A stretch of 64,000 nt of DNA from Merluccius polli (GCA_030340625.1 JAOPHQ010005418.1:224718-288717), one strand, 5' to 3'. Shown: positions 35,387 through 46,719, counted from the stretch's first letter. Notes: generated by a model not told the origin, from the sequence alone. Numbers and translations: made by a program.

Positions 35387-35480
35387 TTAATCACTCGGGC
35401 ACACCGAGGAAGACAAACATGTATACACCACATTTTCAGGACAGAGAGGGGCCGCTGCGTCCATACGCGCCGCCATCTTG

Positions 35481-36502
35481 GATCAAATCAGTCTTCTTAG
35501 TATCATAACAAATGTATGTATAACAAATGTAACAAAGTATCTTAACAAATGTTGATGAACTTTCATCCAGTCTGTCCATCAGTATGGGCATTCCCCCCGT
35601 GTACCTCTGGAACACCTTCTCCAGACGGTCTAAGAGATTGACCACTCTCTCACCCTTGTGTGACGAAGGTAGTGATGGGATATTCACACGCGGTTCACCG
35701 GTGCAGTCCAAGTCTGGATCTATATCACGGGTGACATTGAGATTAAAAAGCTCTACACTATCTGTCCCTAGCTGATTTTTTTGTCACCTGGCTCACTTAC
35801 CCACAAATAAAATGCATGCCAACATGTTTTAACACTTTTGTTTTTCCTTTCTGACTCCAATAACCTTTTTTCTATTCCTTAAAATTTTCCAAACGAAAAC
35901 TCCATTTCAGGAAAGCCCACCTTATGCCAATGTTTCAAACCCTCCAGTGCCTTTTCACCATGTTTCTCCAACATTACCTCGGCAGGCCCCGTCACTTTGA
36001 TTTTTCCCCAATTATTTCCCATTGCAGATCCGTACACACTATTATTATTATTGTTATTATTATTAAGCCACTATTCCTGCTTATTTTCCTACTCAGGCCT
36101 ACTAAGTTCCTCTGACTTAAACCAAGTCCAACCTGGATTTGAACAATAACAAGAACCTTCTTGGATTGTCTATTCGATCAATATGTACACCCAGGGGGCC
36201 AGTGCCAGTGATTGATATACCCGTCGGCCCTTCAGTGAATTAGACCTACAAGATCTTGCTTTACACTTCCTTTTAAATGTACCAATTCCTAATTAACCTA
36301 TATTCAATATTTTCTACAAGGATGTAGTGTCACATGTCCAGGTTATTTTTCCTTCAGGATACCGTACTGAAACATTCTCAATCTGTTATCCACAGGCGCT
36401 CTCGTCTTACCCACATATGCTGGCTATGTGGGTAAGACGGTGAGGGAAAAGCTTTGGGACCCAAGGTCTCCAGCTGTGAAGGTTAGGTATCCCGGACGAG
36501 GT
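35481..36502 (-). pseudogene. Endogenous retrovirus leader and start of gag, decayed
   Basis: Lies between the LINE insertion and the primer binding site. A minus frame at 35711-35436 (91 aa) contains LLDRLEKVFQRYTGGM with a helical look and may be gag; I do not recognise a matrix domain. The rest has stops in all frames. A perfect hairpin lies at 36403-36439. Confidence 0.4.
36403..36439 (-). repeat. Perfect 15-bp stem, 7-base loop hairpin in the retroviral leader
   Basis: cgtcttacccacata (36403-36417) pairs with tatgtgggtaagacg (36425-36439). It begins 63 bp downstream of the primer binding site in the direction of viral transcription. Its role is unknown. Confidence 0.8.
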
Positions 36503-36520
36503 ATCCCGGACAAGCCCCCA
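36503..36520 (-). promoter_or_regulatory. Retroviral primer binding site, tRNA-Pro type
   Basis: On the minus strand it reads TGGGGGCTTGTCCGGGAT, the 18-base complement expected for the 3' end of tRNA-Pro, three bases from the LTR edge. A partial duplicate of the same words (tatcccggac) lies next to it at 36488-36497. This fixes the adjacent LTR as the 5' LTR and suggests a gammaretrovirus-like primer preference. Confidence 0.88.
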
Positions 36521-36523
36521 AAT

Positions 36524-36840
36524 TGTTGTGGCAATTTTGTTCTAAAATAGTTGTATAAGTATAAAAGTATTTAATGTATGCCTACAAGAGTCCTCTCTCT
36601 AACAGAGTGGGCCCAGATCATTGTGCCACAGAGTCTGTTATCCTGGTTTGGGCACCTCCCCAGGAAGACAAGACAGATTAACATATGGGCCTGGAGTCAG
36701 GAGGTGACTTGAGGTGATTACTTTATGACCAGGTGCAGTGGTGCCTTCCAGGCCTAAAACATCTGATCCCTTGACCAACATCTGACTTCTTGACCAACAT
36801 CTGGCAGGAAAGGCATGCTAAAATGGATATTCCCACCACA
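36524..36840 (-). mobile_element. Retroviral LTR (5' LTR of a minus-strand endogenous retrovirus)
   Basis: Homologous along its length to 1671-2048 with several small indels, starting TG and ending CA on the + strand. A primer binding site lies directly to its left. Promoter elements were not identified. If both LTRs belong to one provirus, its parts are now 34 kb apart because of nested insertions; if not, this is one of two related insertions. Confidence 0.8.
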
Positions 36841-38180
36841 CTGCTGATGTGTTTCGTGGTTCTCCAGTCTGCTGCTGGCATTCTTCTTGCTTCTTGGTTA
36901 TTAATGTGTCCACATCCTGGTTGTCAGCAAGGGTAGTTTGTCAGTTTGGTCATATCCATCCATTGTGGCTGAAAGATTTGTCTTAGCACTTGCCATACAG
37001 CCGGTCTGAAGGCGTTGAACAGGGTTCTGATATTTGTTGTTGAGTCCTGATTGTTGCATTATGTCCTCCGTTTTGAGACCTGCCACAAGGGCCACTACTT
37101 GCTGGACCAGTGGTTAGCAGTTAAAATCTGGATATCTATGGTGAGCCACCATGTTGTATTCTTGGTTGGCCATTTAGTAACCCCTGTCGGTCAGTATGGA
37201 GTGTACTGTATGAAAGGATCGGCAGACCCTAATGGCAGCAGTTGCATGGGGGCCATGTGGGCAAATACTTTATCTCTTGGTCTTTCGTGTTCTCTTAGTC
37301 TATTGGTCCAGTCTGGGTTGTTTTCTGGGCTTGTGTCCTCTCTTCATCTTTGTTTTTCTTTGCGTTCCTTGTGTCTTACGTCACACTCTTTGTTTGCTAC
37401 TCGTGCCTTATAATGATTAGTTGGCTTTCTTGCACGCCATGATTTTCAGATTGATTCCTGTTCCAGGCTTTCCTTTAGCATCGTCAGTGCCTGTTCTGCC
37501 TCTTCTACTGCTTTGCTGGTGTGGTTCTTTAGTTGGTCAATTTGTATGCTTCTCATGGCGTCTTCCAAATCGGTGTGTTGCTTTGTGCTTAGATGGCCAT
37601 TAGAGTGAGAAACCAGTGCCACCATTTAAAAAGTGTTGCCTTCTTCTTCACTGTCTTCTTCTTGTCTTTTTTTCTTCATACGGTTGCTTGTACTTCTTCT
37701 TTCCATTGGGACCGAGGGTGAAATTGGTATTGTCTGTCTTGAGGAATCGGGGAATCCTTTTCATGCCTGTGCATCCTTGCTGAAATGGGTCAGGTCCATA
37801 TGCTATGTTTGGTGTGGTTGCAACACTGTTTGCCTTGTAGGTCTCCTGGAGGTTCCTCTGCTACCACCACTTAGTGCGTGTGGTTTTTCACAGCATCCAA
37901 GCTTGGGTACATGACAGATGCACGTGGGGGGGCGTAGGAATGGGCATGTGTCTTGGTAGACGGGTGGTGTTTGTCTCTTGTTGTTTGAGACCATCTTCTT
38001 ATCTTTCATCTGGAACATATTCTTTTGTCTCCACCTTTCCTCGGCTTGTGCTAGCCATTGTGCGATGCATTGGCGATGTGCGGCTTGTCCAATCTTGAAT
38101 ATATTTGATTTGCGGGCTGTCAATAACACTTCAATGCAACATAGGTTGTTAGCCATGGACTGGACTTATAAACTTAAATA
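36841..38180 (-). other. Unidentified minus-strand frames, coiled-coil and Lys/Glu-rich
   Basis: I do not recognise these. Frame 38156-37803 (117 aa) has a basic, Gln- and Trp-containing helix (WLAQAEERWRQK) followed by a Cys/Pro-rich part. A separate open stretch at about 37600-37440 reads as a Glu/Gln-rich coiled coil (EAEQALTMLKESLEQE), and 37095-36901 is another short frame. They lie immediately upstream of the 5' LTR in viral sense. They may be pieces of a different retroelement (gag or envelope) or of an unknown gene. No splice sites link them convincingly. Confidence 0.35.
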
Positions 38181-38613
38181 ATCACTAAGTGTGTGCATCA
38201 ATGGGTTTAAAAAACAAAAATAATCTAAAAATTACGAGGGTCCACCACCAGCAGGACAATAAAACTGACACCAACAGTTAACCAAGAATTCTAACCACCC
38301 GTAAGAGTTTACATCAGGGTATAAACACAACTTAATTAGCAACTATGAACAATGCAGTAACATCTGATTACCTTTGGAGCCCAAAAGATGGGCTCCAAAC
38401 GAAATGATAAATGCTTGACAAATGATACAAATTACAAACAACAACTCGTAGCCTTATTTACAACCCACCTCACTCTTCTAGCGAGACACATTGCACAGCA
38501 GGCATTAACACTATCATTACAGGCAGACCTTTAGATTCTACGTACATGCAGATGCTCACATATACAATGGAATCACAAACCGGCATTCCAGTTTATTGGT
38601 TAGACAGACGGTA
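38181..38613. other. No gene recognised
   Basis: AT-rich sequence between the unidentified frames and the hAT element. Nothing in it is supported as a feature. Confidence 0.5.
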
Positions 38614-38872
38614 GCTTAGCGCAGTGGTTCTTAAACTTTTTGTCTGGAAACCCCACAAAAAAGTATGGCGAGGTCTGGCGACCCCACTTTCCCCAGACCC
38701 ATTCTAAGTCCTTACTCAAAATACCCCGTCAAACGTTAACAACTAAATCAAGCAAAAACTAGTAAGCAAATTAATAATTAGTTGTATTTATTCCATATGA
38801 ACAAGAACCAAGAAAATCAAACAATCACGATTTAACAAGTGTAGGCTGCCGCTATATCAGATCAGAACGCCA

Positions 38873-38933
38873 TGTGCGCGCGCGTACACACAAGCACGCA
38901 CGCACACACACACACACACACACACATACAGCA
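38873..38933. repeat. GC/CA microsatellite
   Basis: gcgcgcgcg followed by an interrupted (CA)n run within the hAT element. Confidence 0.9.
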
Positions 38934-39386
38934 TTAGGCCTACAACGTTACATTCATTATATTTATGGCGATAACATATTTATTATTTCCCTTTTCTGGT
39001 TTACTATCTTTAACAATTTCAATGGGAAGGGTGGGTCTGCTTCCGTGAACATAGCAAGTTAATTCTAGGAGGAATGCTGCATACGGCGACACAGAGATTT
39101 TCCTCCACAGTGCTGAGCCGACATCTTTATTTATTTTTTATATATGCCAGGGATGAAAATGTCTTCTCGCACAGATAGGTCGATCCGAAAGGCGTTAGAA
39201 TGTCCATGGCAGCCTTGGACAATCCGGGGTATTCCTGCGCAACAGACAGCCAGAATTCATCCAGTGTTTTTGAGGCAAACAATGTCTGTATGGTTCAGTC
39301 ACTGGATAGCTCAAGCAGCGCATCTTTGAGCTCAGATGACCGTGATCATTTGAAGAGCAGCTGGTGAATGGTTGTCGTATCCAATC

Positions 39387-40200
39387 TAGGGTTGTGCCGA
39401 TGATCGTGATGGCTGACTGACATCACGATGGAGAGCCACCATCGTGATGCCACGCCCCCCTCGTCCGACACACACTAATGCTATAGTCTCTTCTATAGTT
39501 ATTACCTAAAAACTTTGCAGGGATTGCTCTGTAAATAAATTGAAAATATAACTAATGGTCCATATAAAGTGCTGTAAGTTAACTAGGGCTGCCCCCTAAT
39601 AGTTGGCTTAGTCAATCGACGGAGGCTTAGTCGAATACGTTTTCATTAGTCGAGCAAAAAGTAAAACGTAAAAATAAGAAGGCATGAGCATCGCAAACCG
39701 AATACATCCGTGGTCGCAACAAGCCCTGATTTAACTAATCGCTGCAGAAATACTGACCAATACACCTGTGCAGGTAGACACCTAGGCAAGTAGACACCGC
39801 TAGACATGCGGGACTCATACCGGCTTTAGTTCCCCGTGTCTGAACGCTGTAATTCGGAGCGTGCATATCGGTTGAATATCTAACATCCACACGCACCGGA
39901 CACCAAAATACCAAATAACATGTTTTCCATTTGCTTGCTTTTAAATAAAGTTGTGTGCAGTTATATGGTTAAATATGATTATTAAAAGTGTTCATGTCTC
40001 CTTCCTGGTCCAGAACCGCTTGGTCCATGCCGTTAATAGGTGGCCTGCTTTGTGTGTGTGCTTGGAAAAATGAAACATGACTGCAATTAATTGATCGCAA
40101 ATAACGCGATAATTTGACAAAAAAAATGTATCATCGTCCATCACGATGTTTTACTGTAAACATCGTCAACTGCGAATTTAAGGGACATCGCCCAACCCTA
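39387..40200. mobile_element. 814-bp hAT-type non-autonomous element, exact 8-bp TSD
   Basis: Starts tagggttgtgccgatg, ends catcgcccaaccct plus a, and is flanked by atccaatc on both sides (39379-39386 and 40201-40208). It contains no recognisable transposase. It is inserted in the hAT at 38622-40659 and is therefore younger. Confidence 0.92.
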
Positions 40201-40626
40201 ATCCAATCATAATTCTCCACATTTTCCGTCGGAAAATATTGATGGAATTTTTCGAGGAGGCTTTGGAGATGAACGTTGATGGAGGCTTTCAATGAATTGA
40301 CATTCACGTCATCCTCCTCCAAAAAGTCATGCAGCTCCGAAAACATCTCAAAATCCCCACTCTCCGCACGGACTGCCCAACGCTGCAACTTTTTTTGTGA
40401 AAGCATTCACTTTGTCCGAGAGGGTCAGGATGTTAGTGTTGAGGCCTTGTAGTGACAGGTTGAGCATATTTAATTTGTCGAATATGCATGACAAATAAGC
40501 AAGACGGGCTATCCATTCTGAGTCAGTGAGATGGTGCGCAAAAGCGGAGTTCGCATCTGAGAGGAAGGTGCACACCTCGCTTCTCAGATCTCGTTGAAAG
40601 ACGAAAACATATTTTGGCGACCCCAT
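40201..40626 (-). pseudogene. hAT transposase fragment (ZBED/SCAND3-like)
   Basis: Two overlapping minus-strand frames: 40626-40348 (VFQRDLRSEVCTFLSD, IFDKLNMLNLSLQGLNTNI, then a Lys-rich helix) and a continuation in another frame to about 40201 (MFSELHDFLEEDDVN, then a Leu-rich helix). This pattern of a Leu/Asn helix followed by a second helical block resembles the middle of the ZBED5-like hAT transposases found as domesticated genes in vertebrates. Here it is shifted and truncated by the nested element. No catalytic residues remain. Confidence 0.75.
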
Positions 40627-40667
40627 TTGTGGTCGCGACCCCTAGTTTAAGAATCACTGGCTTAGTG

Positions 40668-41559
40668 TACAATCAGCGCTCTACCAAATACCTTATATAA
40701 GGCTCATACCAAAGCCTTATAGCTCCGATCTGGAAACTTCACCAATAGTAGTTCCCAGTGTCTTCAGCAGGAACTTAGCGTCTGGCAGTCTGTTATGCAC
40801 GTTTAGTTGGTCAATCACTGTGTCCTTGCCGGGTTTTTCTGGGCACTCACAAGTTGTTGTAGATTCGCCAGCTGTTAGATTCCTGGCTGGCTCCTAAATA
40901 ATCAAGATTCACAAAAATCAAGGTGTAGTTTTTAGGTGTACAGATTCCTTTGTTTCTAACAGACCACGGAGTCAAGACGTAACATTCAATCACTTATTCA
41001 TGGGCTCTCGCAGGATACCCCAATCACAAGCACAGTCCTTCAGGCATAACTCTTTTCTAATACCCCAACCCCCAGCACAGTCCTTCGGGGATTCTCTTTA
41101 ATTTCTCTGGCATTCGCTATAATTTCTTACATACAACAGTATATCAAAACACATGGCAAGGGCAGGGCTATCTGAGGCCCTCCCACACCTTGTCTAGGCT
41201 ATACAATACAAAAAGGTGCATCCCCCGTATTTCCTATTGGGTTACTGTAGTTTGAACCAGCCAATCACAAACAGGTCACTCCCTCTCTGGGTTTAACAAC
41301 GAGTGGGATGTGATACCTGGGTGAGATTGACACACAGACCAGTCGGCCTGTGGGGGATTTGTTGTTAGACTGATTCATGAAAGAAAGGCCATTTAATGCT
41401 AATCCAACCCCTCCATTGCTTCCTGATCAACTAATCAAGAACAGTGGTGGGTTAGAGACAGAGGTCTGGCAGGGAGGGGGATGAAAACAGGATTAAGGTG
41501 AAACCACATCTAAAAATATCAAACCATAACTGTTACAGTAATAAGTCCTTCCTCTTCAG
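40668..41559. other. No gene recognised; possible LTR or repeat debris
   Basis: Words such as cccagcacagtccttc recur (about 41028 and 41071), suggesting a local duplication. I see no exon, element ends or polymerase sequence. Confidence 0.4.
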
Positions 41560-42159
41560 TTGCCTAAACCTTGGCAAGTAGTTGTGTTTCTTATATCTGA
41601 CCATTATTTAATAACTTTTGAATTTCTATTATTAGACTATAAGCCATTAAGCAAAACTTCCTACAGCAGATGTCTATCTGACAGTGCTGTAGCTAAGTTT
41701 AAGGAGGAGATTCCATCAGTGTTTAATTCAATGCCATAACTGAATATAACAGAGTCCTATATTAACTTTAGTCACTCCCAAATTGATAATCTTGTTAATA
41801 GTGCTGCAGGCTCTCTACAATCAACATTAGATACTATCGCTCCTAGAAAACAGAAAATAATAAAACATAGGAAACTAGCACCATGGTACAACCAACAAAT
41901 TTGTCAATTAAAACAAGAAACAAGGAAATCAGAAAGGAAATGGCGCGCTTCCAATTTATTAGAAAATTGCTTAATTTGGCAAAATAATCTTTAAAATTAT
42001 AGAAAGGCCCTCCGCAATGCCAGAGGAGCCTTTTACTCAGCACTAATAGAAGAAAATAAGAACAACCCTAGGTTCCTCTTCAGCACTGTAGCCAGGCTGA
42101 CAGAGTGTCACAGCTCTATTGAGCCATGTATCCCCATCAACTTAAGTAGCAATGACTTC

Positions 42160-43038
42160 ATGAACGTCTTTTATAATAAAATTATTACTATTAGAGAGAA
42201 AATTAGTCACCAAATGCCCTCAATAGGTATCGCAGGCTGTCCAACATCAGACACTTTGACTGGTGCAACCTTAGATGTGTATTTGGAGTGGTTCTCTGCT
42301 GTCAGTCTTCATCAGTTAACTTCTATAATTTCTTCATCAACCTGTCTGTTAGACCCCATCCCAACTAGGCTGCTTAAAGAAATTGTACCCCTAATTGGCA
42401 CTTCTTTACTGGATATGATTAATCTTTCTTTATTATCAGGATATGTACCACAGTCCTTTAAAGTAGCTGTAATTAAACCCCTTCTTAAAAAGCCCACTCT
42501 TGACCCAGGGGTTTTAGCCAACTATAGACCGATTTCTAATCTCCCCTTTCTGTCTAAGATTCTGGAGAAAGTAGTCGCCAAACAATTGTGTGACTTTCTA
42601 CATAACAATAGTTTATTTGAGGATTTCCAGTCAGGATTTAGAGTTCATCATAGCACAGAGACAGCTCAGGTTAAAGTTAATAATGACCTTTTGATTGCTT
42701 CTGACAATGGACTTGTCTCTGTACTTGTATTATTAGACCTTAGTGCTGCATTTGACACCATTGATCATAATATTCTTTTACAGAGACTCGAGCATCAAAT
42801 TGGCTTATCAGATCGTTCACAGTTTGTACATGTGAATGATGAATCTTCAATAAATACTACAGTTAGTCATGGAGTTCCACAAGGTTCTGTACTTGGACCA
42901 ATACTATTTACTTTATATATGCTCCCTTTAGGCAACATTATTAGAAATCACTCCATTAACTTTCATTGTTATGCAGATGATACGCAGTTATATCTATCGA
43001 TCAAACCCGATGAAATTAATCAATTATCTAAATTATAA
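42160..43038 (+). pseudogene. L2-type LINE reverse transcriptase, first part (292 aa)
   Basis: Reads from the end of the linker into RT: VIKPLLKKPTLDP, NYRPISNLPFLSKILEKVV (fingers), GFRVHHSTETA, LLDLSAAFDTIDH (first Asp), GVPQGSVLGPILFTLY and the catalytic HCYADDTQLYLS near residue 270. The stop at 43036-43038 falls soon after. A short deletion before DRSQFVHVND has removed part of the palm, since the usual segment between the two is shorter here. The upstream frame (about 41590-42160) is broken by stops. Confidence 0.9.
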
Positions 43039-43143
43039 ACATGTCTTAAATACATAAAATCCTGGATGAGCTGCAATTTTCTGATGTTAAACTCAGAGAA
43101 AACCGAAATTCTTGTACTTGGCCCCTAAAACCTTAGAGACTCA

Positions 43144-43830
43144 ATGTCTACAGATATAGCTACTCTAGATGGCATTACATTGGCCTCTAGCACCACTGTC
43201 AGGAATCTTGGAGTTATCTTTGATCAGGATCTGTCATTTAATTCCCACATAAAGCAGACCTCAAGGACTGCCTTTTTTCATTTACGTAATATTACAAAAA
43301 TCAGACGCATCCTATCAAAGACAGATGCAGAAAAACTAATCCATGCATTTGTTACCTCAAGGCTGGATTACTGCAACTCTTTATTATCAGGTTGTCCTAA
43401 TAAGTCCATTAAGACGCTCCAATTAATTCAAAATGCTGCAGCACGAGTACTGACAGGAACTAGGAAAAGAGATCACATCTCTCCTGTACTAGCTTCTCTG
43501 CATTGGCTCCCTGTAAAATTTAGAATAGAATTTAAAATCCTCCTCCTCACCTATAAAGCTCTTCATGGTCACGCCCCTTCATATCTCAAAGAGCTCATAG
43601 TACCCTACTACCCCACTAGAACACTGCGTTCTCTGAATGCAGGGCTACTGGTGGTTCCTATAGTTTCTAAAAGTAGATCAGGAGCCAGAGCCTTCAGTTA
43701 CCAAGCTCCTCTTCAGTGGAACCAGCTTCCAGTTGTGGTTCGGGAGGCAGACACCCTCTCCACAAGAGTAGGCTTAAGACGTTCCTCTTTGATAAAGCCT
43801 ATAGTTAGGGCTGGATCAGGTGAGTCCTGA
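43144..43830 (+). pseudogene. L2-type LINE reverse transcriptase, C-terminal part (228 aa)
   Basis: Continues the RT after two stops between 43036 and 43143: VRNLGVIFDQDLSFNSHI, ITKIRRILSKTDAEKLIHAF, LDYCNSLLSGCPNKS, and AARVLTGTRKRDHISP with LHWLPVKFRIEFKILLLTYK. This is the well-known C-terminal region of CR1/L2 elements. In an intact element it is part of one ORF2 protein. The frame ends in the usual place near GSGES. Confidence 0.9.
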
Positions 43831-44161
43831 ACCATCCCTTAGTTATACTGCTATAGGCCTAGACTATCGGGGGATTTCCCATGGTGCACTGAGCTCCTCT
43901 ATCTCTCTCTCTCTGCACACATTCATGTCCCATTAATGCATGTTACTAAAACACTTCTTCCCCAGAGTTCTTGTGTTTTCTCGTCTCGCAGGTTCTCATG
44001 GATCCTGGCGGAGCCTCCATGGTCCTGCTTGACTGCCAATGCTAATATCAGTTACCAGTTATATACAGTTACTGTTGTTGCTGCTCGCTGTCCCCCATCA
44101 TTGCTGCTGTCGTCATCATCATGTTCATTAGTGTATTGATGTAGTTGCTCTCTCTCGCTTG

Positions 44162-44192
<31 letters not shown>

Positions 44193-44539
44193 CAACTGGT
44201 CAAGGCAGATGACCACCCACCTAGAGCTGAAGGGTCTGTCCAAGTTTTCTGCCTTTTAACAGGCAGTTTTTCCTTGCCCCCGTGCCAAGTGCTTGCTCAT
44301 GGTGGTACTGTTGGGTCTCTGTAAATGTTATTAGGAGTTCGGTCTAGACCTGCTCCATTTGAAAAGTGCCCTGAGATAACTTCTGTTATGAATTGGCGCT
44401 ATACAAATAAAATTGAATTGAATTGAATTATATCTCAACAAACTGCAACTGAAAACCAAAAAAAATGTCAACAAAGTCAACTAAAAATAACACAAACCCC
44501 GGTCTCCTGGGTGAAAGTCCTGTGTTTGACCCATTCATC

Positions 44540-46110
44540 CACCACAACATCCCTACATGTACTTTGTTGCTCTTTATACTACATCAACTTTCTCCTGTGT
44601 GCTGAGCCAGGGTCTTTATTATGTGGGACATCAATGTAACCGGCCTGTAGTCATTTAGTCCAACAGGACGTCCTATTTTAGGTACAGGTACCAGACAGGA
44701 AGTCTTCCACACCACTAGGACCCTTTCGAGACTCAGGCTCAGGTTGAAGATGTGCTGAAGTACTTCACACAGCCGGTCTGCACATGTCCTGAGGACACTT
44801 GGTCTGATGCCATCAGGGCTTGCTGCCTTACCTGCCTCAGCTGTCTCCTCACCTGGTCAGAGGTGATGGTCAGGGGAGGTATCTGAGGGGAAGAGAGGGG
44901 AGGGCGGCTGTTGGTGGAGAGGGCAGGTGGGGGGGTGGTAGAATCCCAGCAGAGTTCAGAGGTGATAGAGTAGGGGGGAGGGGTTGAGTGGCAGAGGAAG
45001 TACGAGACGGTGGGTGGAGAGGTGTGACAGTGGATGAAAGAACAGGGGGCCCTTGATCAAACTGGTTTAGCTCATTGGCCCTGGGTAGCTCTCCCACAGT
45101 TGTCTGGTTGGCCACCTTCTAGCCTGTGATTGTTCTCATGCTAGAGCACACCTCTCTCACACTGTTTTGTTGGTGCTTGGCTTCCATCTTCCTCCTGTAG
45201 GCATCCTTCCTTGATTTGGGCTGCACCTTCAGGTCCCTCTGAACACTCTTCAGCTCCTCCTTGTTTCTGTCTCTGAAGGCCTTTTTTTGTTGTTCAGCAG
45301 GGCTTTAAGGTCTTTTGTAATCCACGGCTTGTTATTTGGAAAAAACATACTGTCCTGGTGGGCACCATTGTCCTGGCAGAAGTTAATGTAATCAGATACA
45401 AAGTTTGTTAGCACATCAATGTCCTTTCCAAAGGAGTCACAGAACTTATTCCAGACTGTGTTCTCTAAATAGCCTTGTAGAGCCTCCTCGTCCTCTTGAG
45501 TCCATCTCCTCATCGTTCTGGTGGTGACCGTTTGTCGTTGGACCACAAGCATATAGATGAGCTTGAGGTGAACCAGGTTGTGATTAGATTTGCTCATGGG
45601 AGGGAGAGGTGTGGAGCTGTATGCCTCTTTGACATTAGCATAGAGTAATAGCATAGATCCAGTGTTTTATTGTGTGGTTTTACATTTAACAAACTGTTTG
45701 AAGGTGGGTAGAGTCGATGAGAAAGAGGCATGATTATAGTCACCAGATATCACGATGAAAGCATTGGACGAGTCTGTTTATTTCTACGCTGTAACCGATT
45801 GGATGACGTCACAGGCAGATCTCACATCAGCAGAGGGCAGGATGTGCACGATTAAAACAATCGTGAGGTAAATAGAATGGCCTTAGACCAACGGTTAGCA
45901 GTTCAATATCTGGACTACAGAAATTATCCTTAACAGCTAACCGTTGGTCTAAGGCCATTGTGTTGTAAGCTCATCCATTTTGTTCCCGAGAGATCTCATA
46001 TTCCCATCACAATTGTTGGAATAAATGGTTTGTACCTTTTCTTTTTGTGTCGTTTATGTCCCGCTCTGCATCCACGTCGCCGTCTTCTCCACAGCTCCCC
46101 CAGGATATCT
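44540..46110 (-). pseudogene. LINE fragment: endonuclease, linker and start of RT
   Basis: Minus strand. 45960-45660 is a broken endonuclease (with LRPFYLPREFS), 45654-45250 is the linker with the SDHN motif region altered to SNHN, RTMRRWTQEDEEAL and NNKPWITKDLKALLNNKK, 45115-44870 is a Pro/Ser-rich shifted part, and about 44870-44590 holds RT fingers. The RT palm is absent. It resembles the Rex1-like LINEs elsewhere in the window but is more decayed. A perfect inverted repeat interrupts the endonuclease at 45881-45959. Confidence 0.75.
45881..45959. repeat. 24-bp perfect inverted repeat in LINE endonuclease
   Basis: The arm starting aatggccttagacc near 45881 and the arm ending ggtctaaggccatt near 45959 are complementary over about 24 bp around a loop of about 31 bp. 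Confidence 0.85.
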
Positions 46111-46719
46111 AGTCTCTCTCCACTGGGCAAAAACAGTGTGTGTGTGTGTGTGTAGCGCAAGCAGTAAACAGTGTCAGTGCCGTAGCATGCTTCACTAGAT
46201 GGCAGTAAAAGTAATCCCATGGAAAATTAGTATACAAAACAGCATATTAACCAGCTCCTGGCCATTATGTTTAAGAATACATAAACACAAGGCTAAACTG
46301 GGCTTAAAACAACAATAAATCCAACAATACAAAACCTTTACAAGAGCGCTGCTGCAACAGGCTTCGGCACACAGCGCTATCTTGGAATTAGCCAACTGTC
46401 TATTAGTACATAAACTGTGGTTATTGTCCAACAGGATTTCAAGTGGTGAAAATCATGGATTAGTAGTTTATGTCATGTGTTATGCATGCAAGTAAATTCT
46501 CTTAAGCAAACACAGATAACTTACCATCCTATGTTTAGCCTCAAAGTGCCTTTCAAGTGAAGCAGAGAACAATCAAAGCATTCAGTAAAAATAATGTAAG
46601 AAAATGTAAAGTAATAGTGTTAATGATTTTTACATCAATAACGCTCTCTCTCCACTTTCTTCCCCCTGCACTTATTAAAACATTCCTCCTGTGTTGTTTC
46701 CCCCCTCTCTCTACTCCAG
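46111..46719 (+). other. Intron sequence upstream of the first recognised SLCO exon
   Basis: A TG run lies at 46137-46153. The last 30 bases before 46720 form a C/T-rich tract ending ctccag, a good acceptor. No earlier exon of the gene could be identified in this stretch. Confidence 0.5.

Larger units (their letters stand above)
32121..35480 (-). mobile_element. LINE (Rex1/Babar- or RTE-like), near full length, second family
   Basis: About 3.36 kb, 3' end at left with three atcaagtca-like repeats and actttattgtcaattttc. The 5' end is near 35480 (gccgccatcttgg). It codes for endonuclease then RT with only two frame breaks, making it one of the better-preserved elements here. It is inserted in the gag region of the minus-strand endogenous retrovirus, in the same orientation. 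The related LINE at 7571-10772 has a different 3' tail. Confidence 0.85.
38622..40659 (-). mobile_element. hAT transposon with near-exact 8-bp TSD, internally deleted
   Basis: Ends are cagtggttcttaaac and gtttaagaatcactg. Flanks are gcttagcg (38614-38621) and gcttagtg (40660-40667), 7 of 8 identical. Transposase remnants lie at the right on the minus strand. A second element (39387-40200) is inserted in it. Removing that leaves about 1.2 kb, far shorter than a complete hAT. Confidence 0.9.
41560..44430 (+). mobile_element. L2/Maui-type LINE, 5'-truncated
   Basis: Begins within the end of the endonuclease (SDHYLITF-like start near 41590), carries RT, and ends with the typical L2 3' region: a CT microsatellite (44157-44188), a conserved tail and gaattgaattgaatt at 44414-44429. 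An orphan copy of the same tail lies at 63360-63655. The left limit is approximate. It probably cannot move. Confidence 0.9.

Noticed and set aside
1671..36840. Exact target duplication for the whole provirus
   Set aside because: Flanks ctagc (left) and ctgct (right) are not the same, so a single insertion is not proven.
37978..38181. Plus-strand frame with DLRAVNNT, resembling a retroviral RT start
   Set aside because: A short isolated match, with no other RT motif on this strand; treated as chance.
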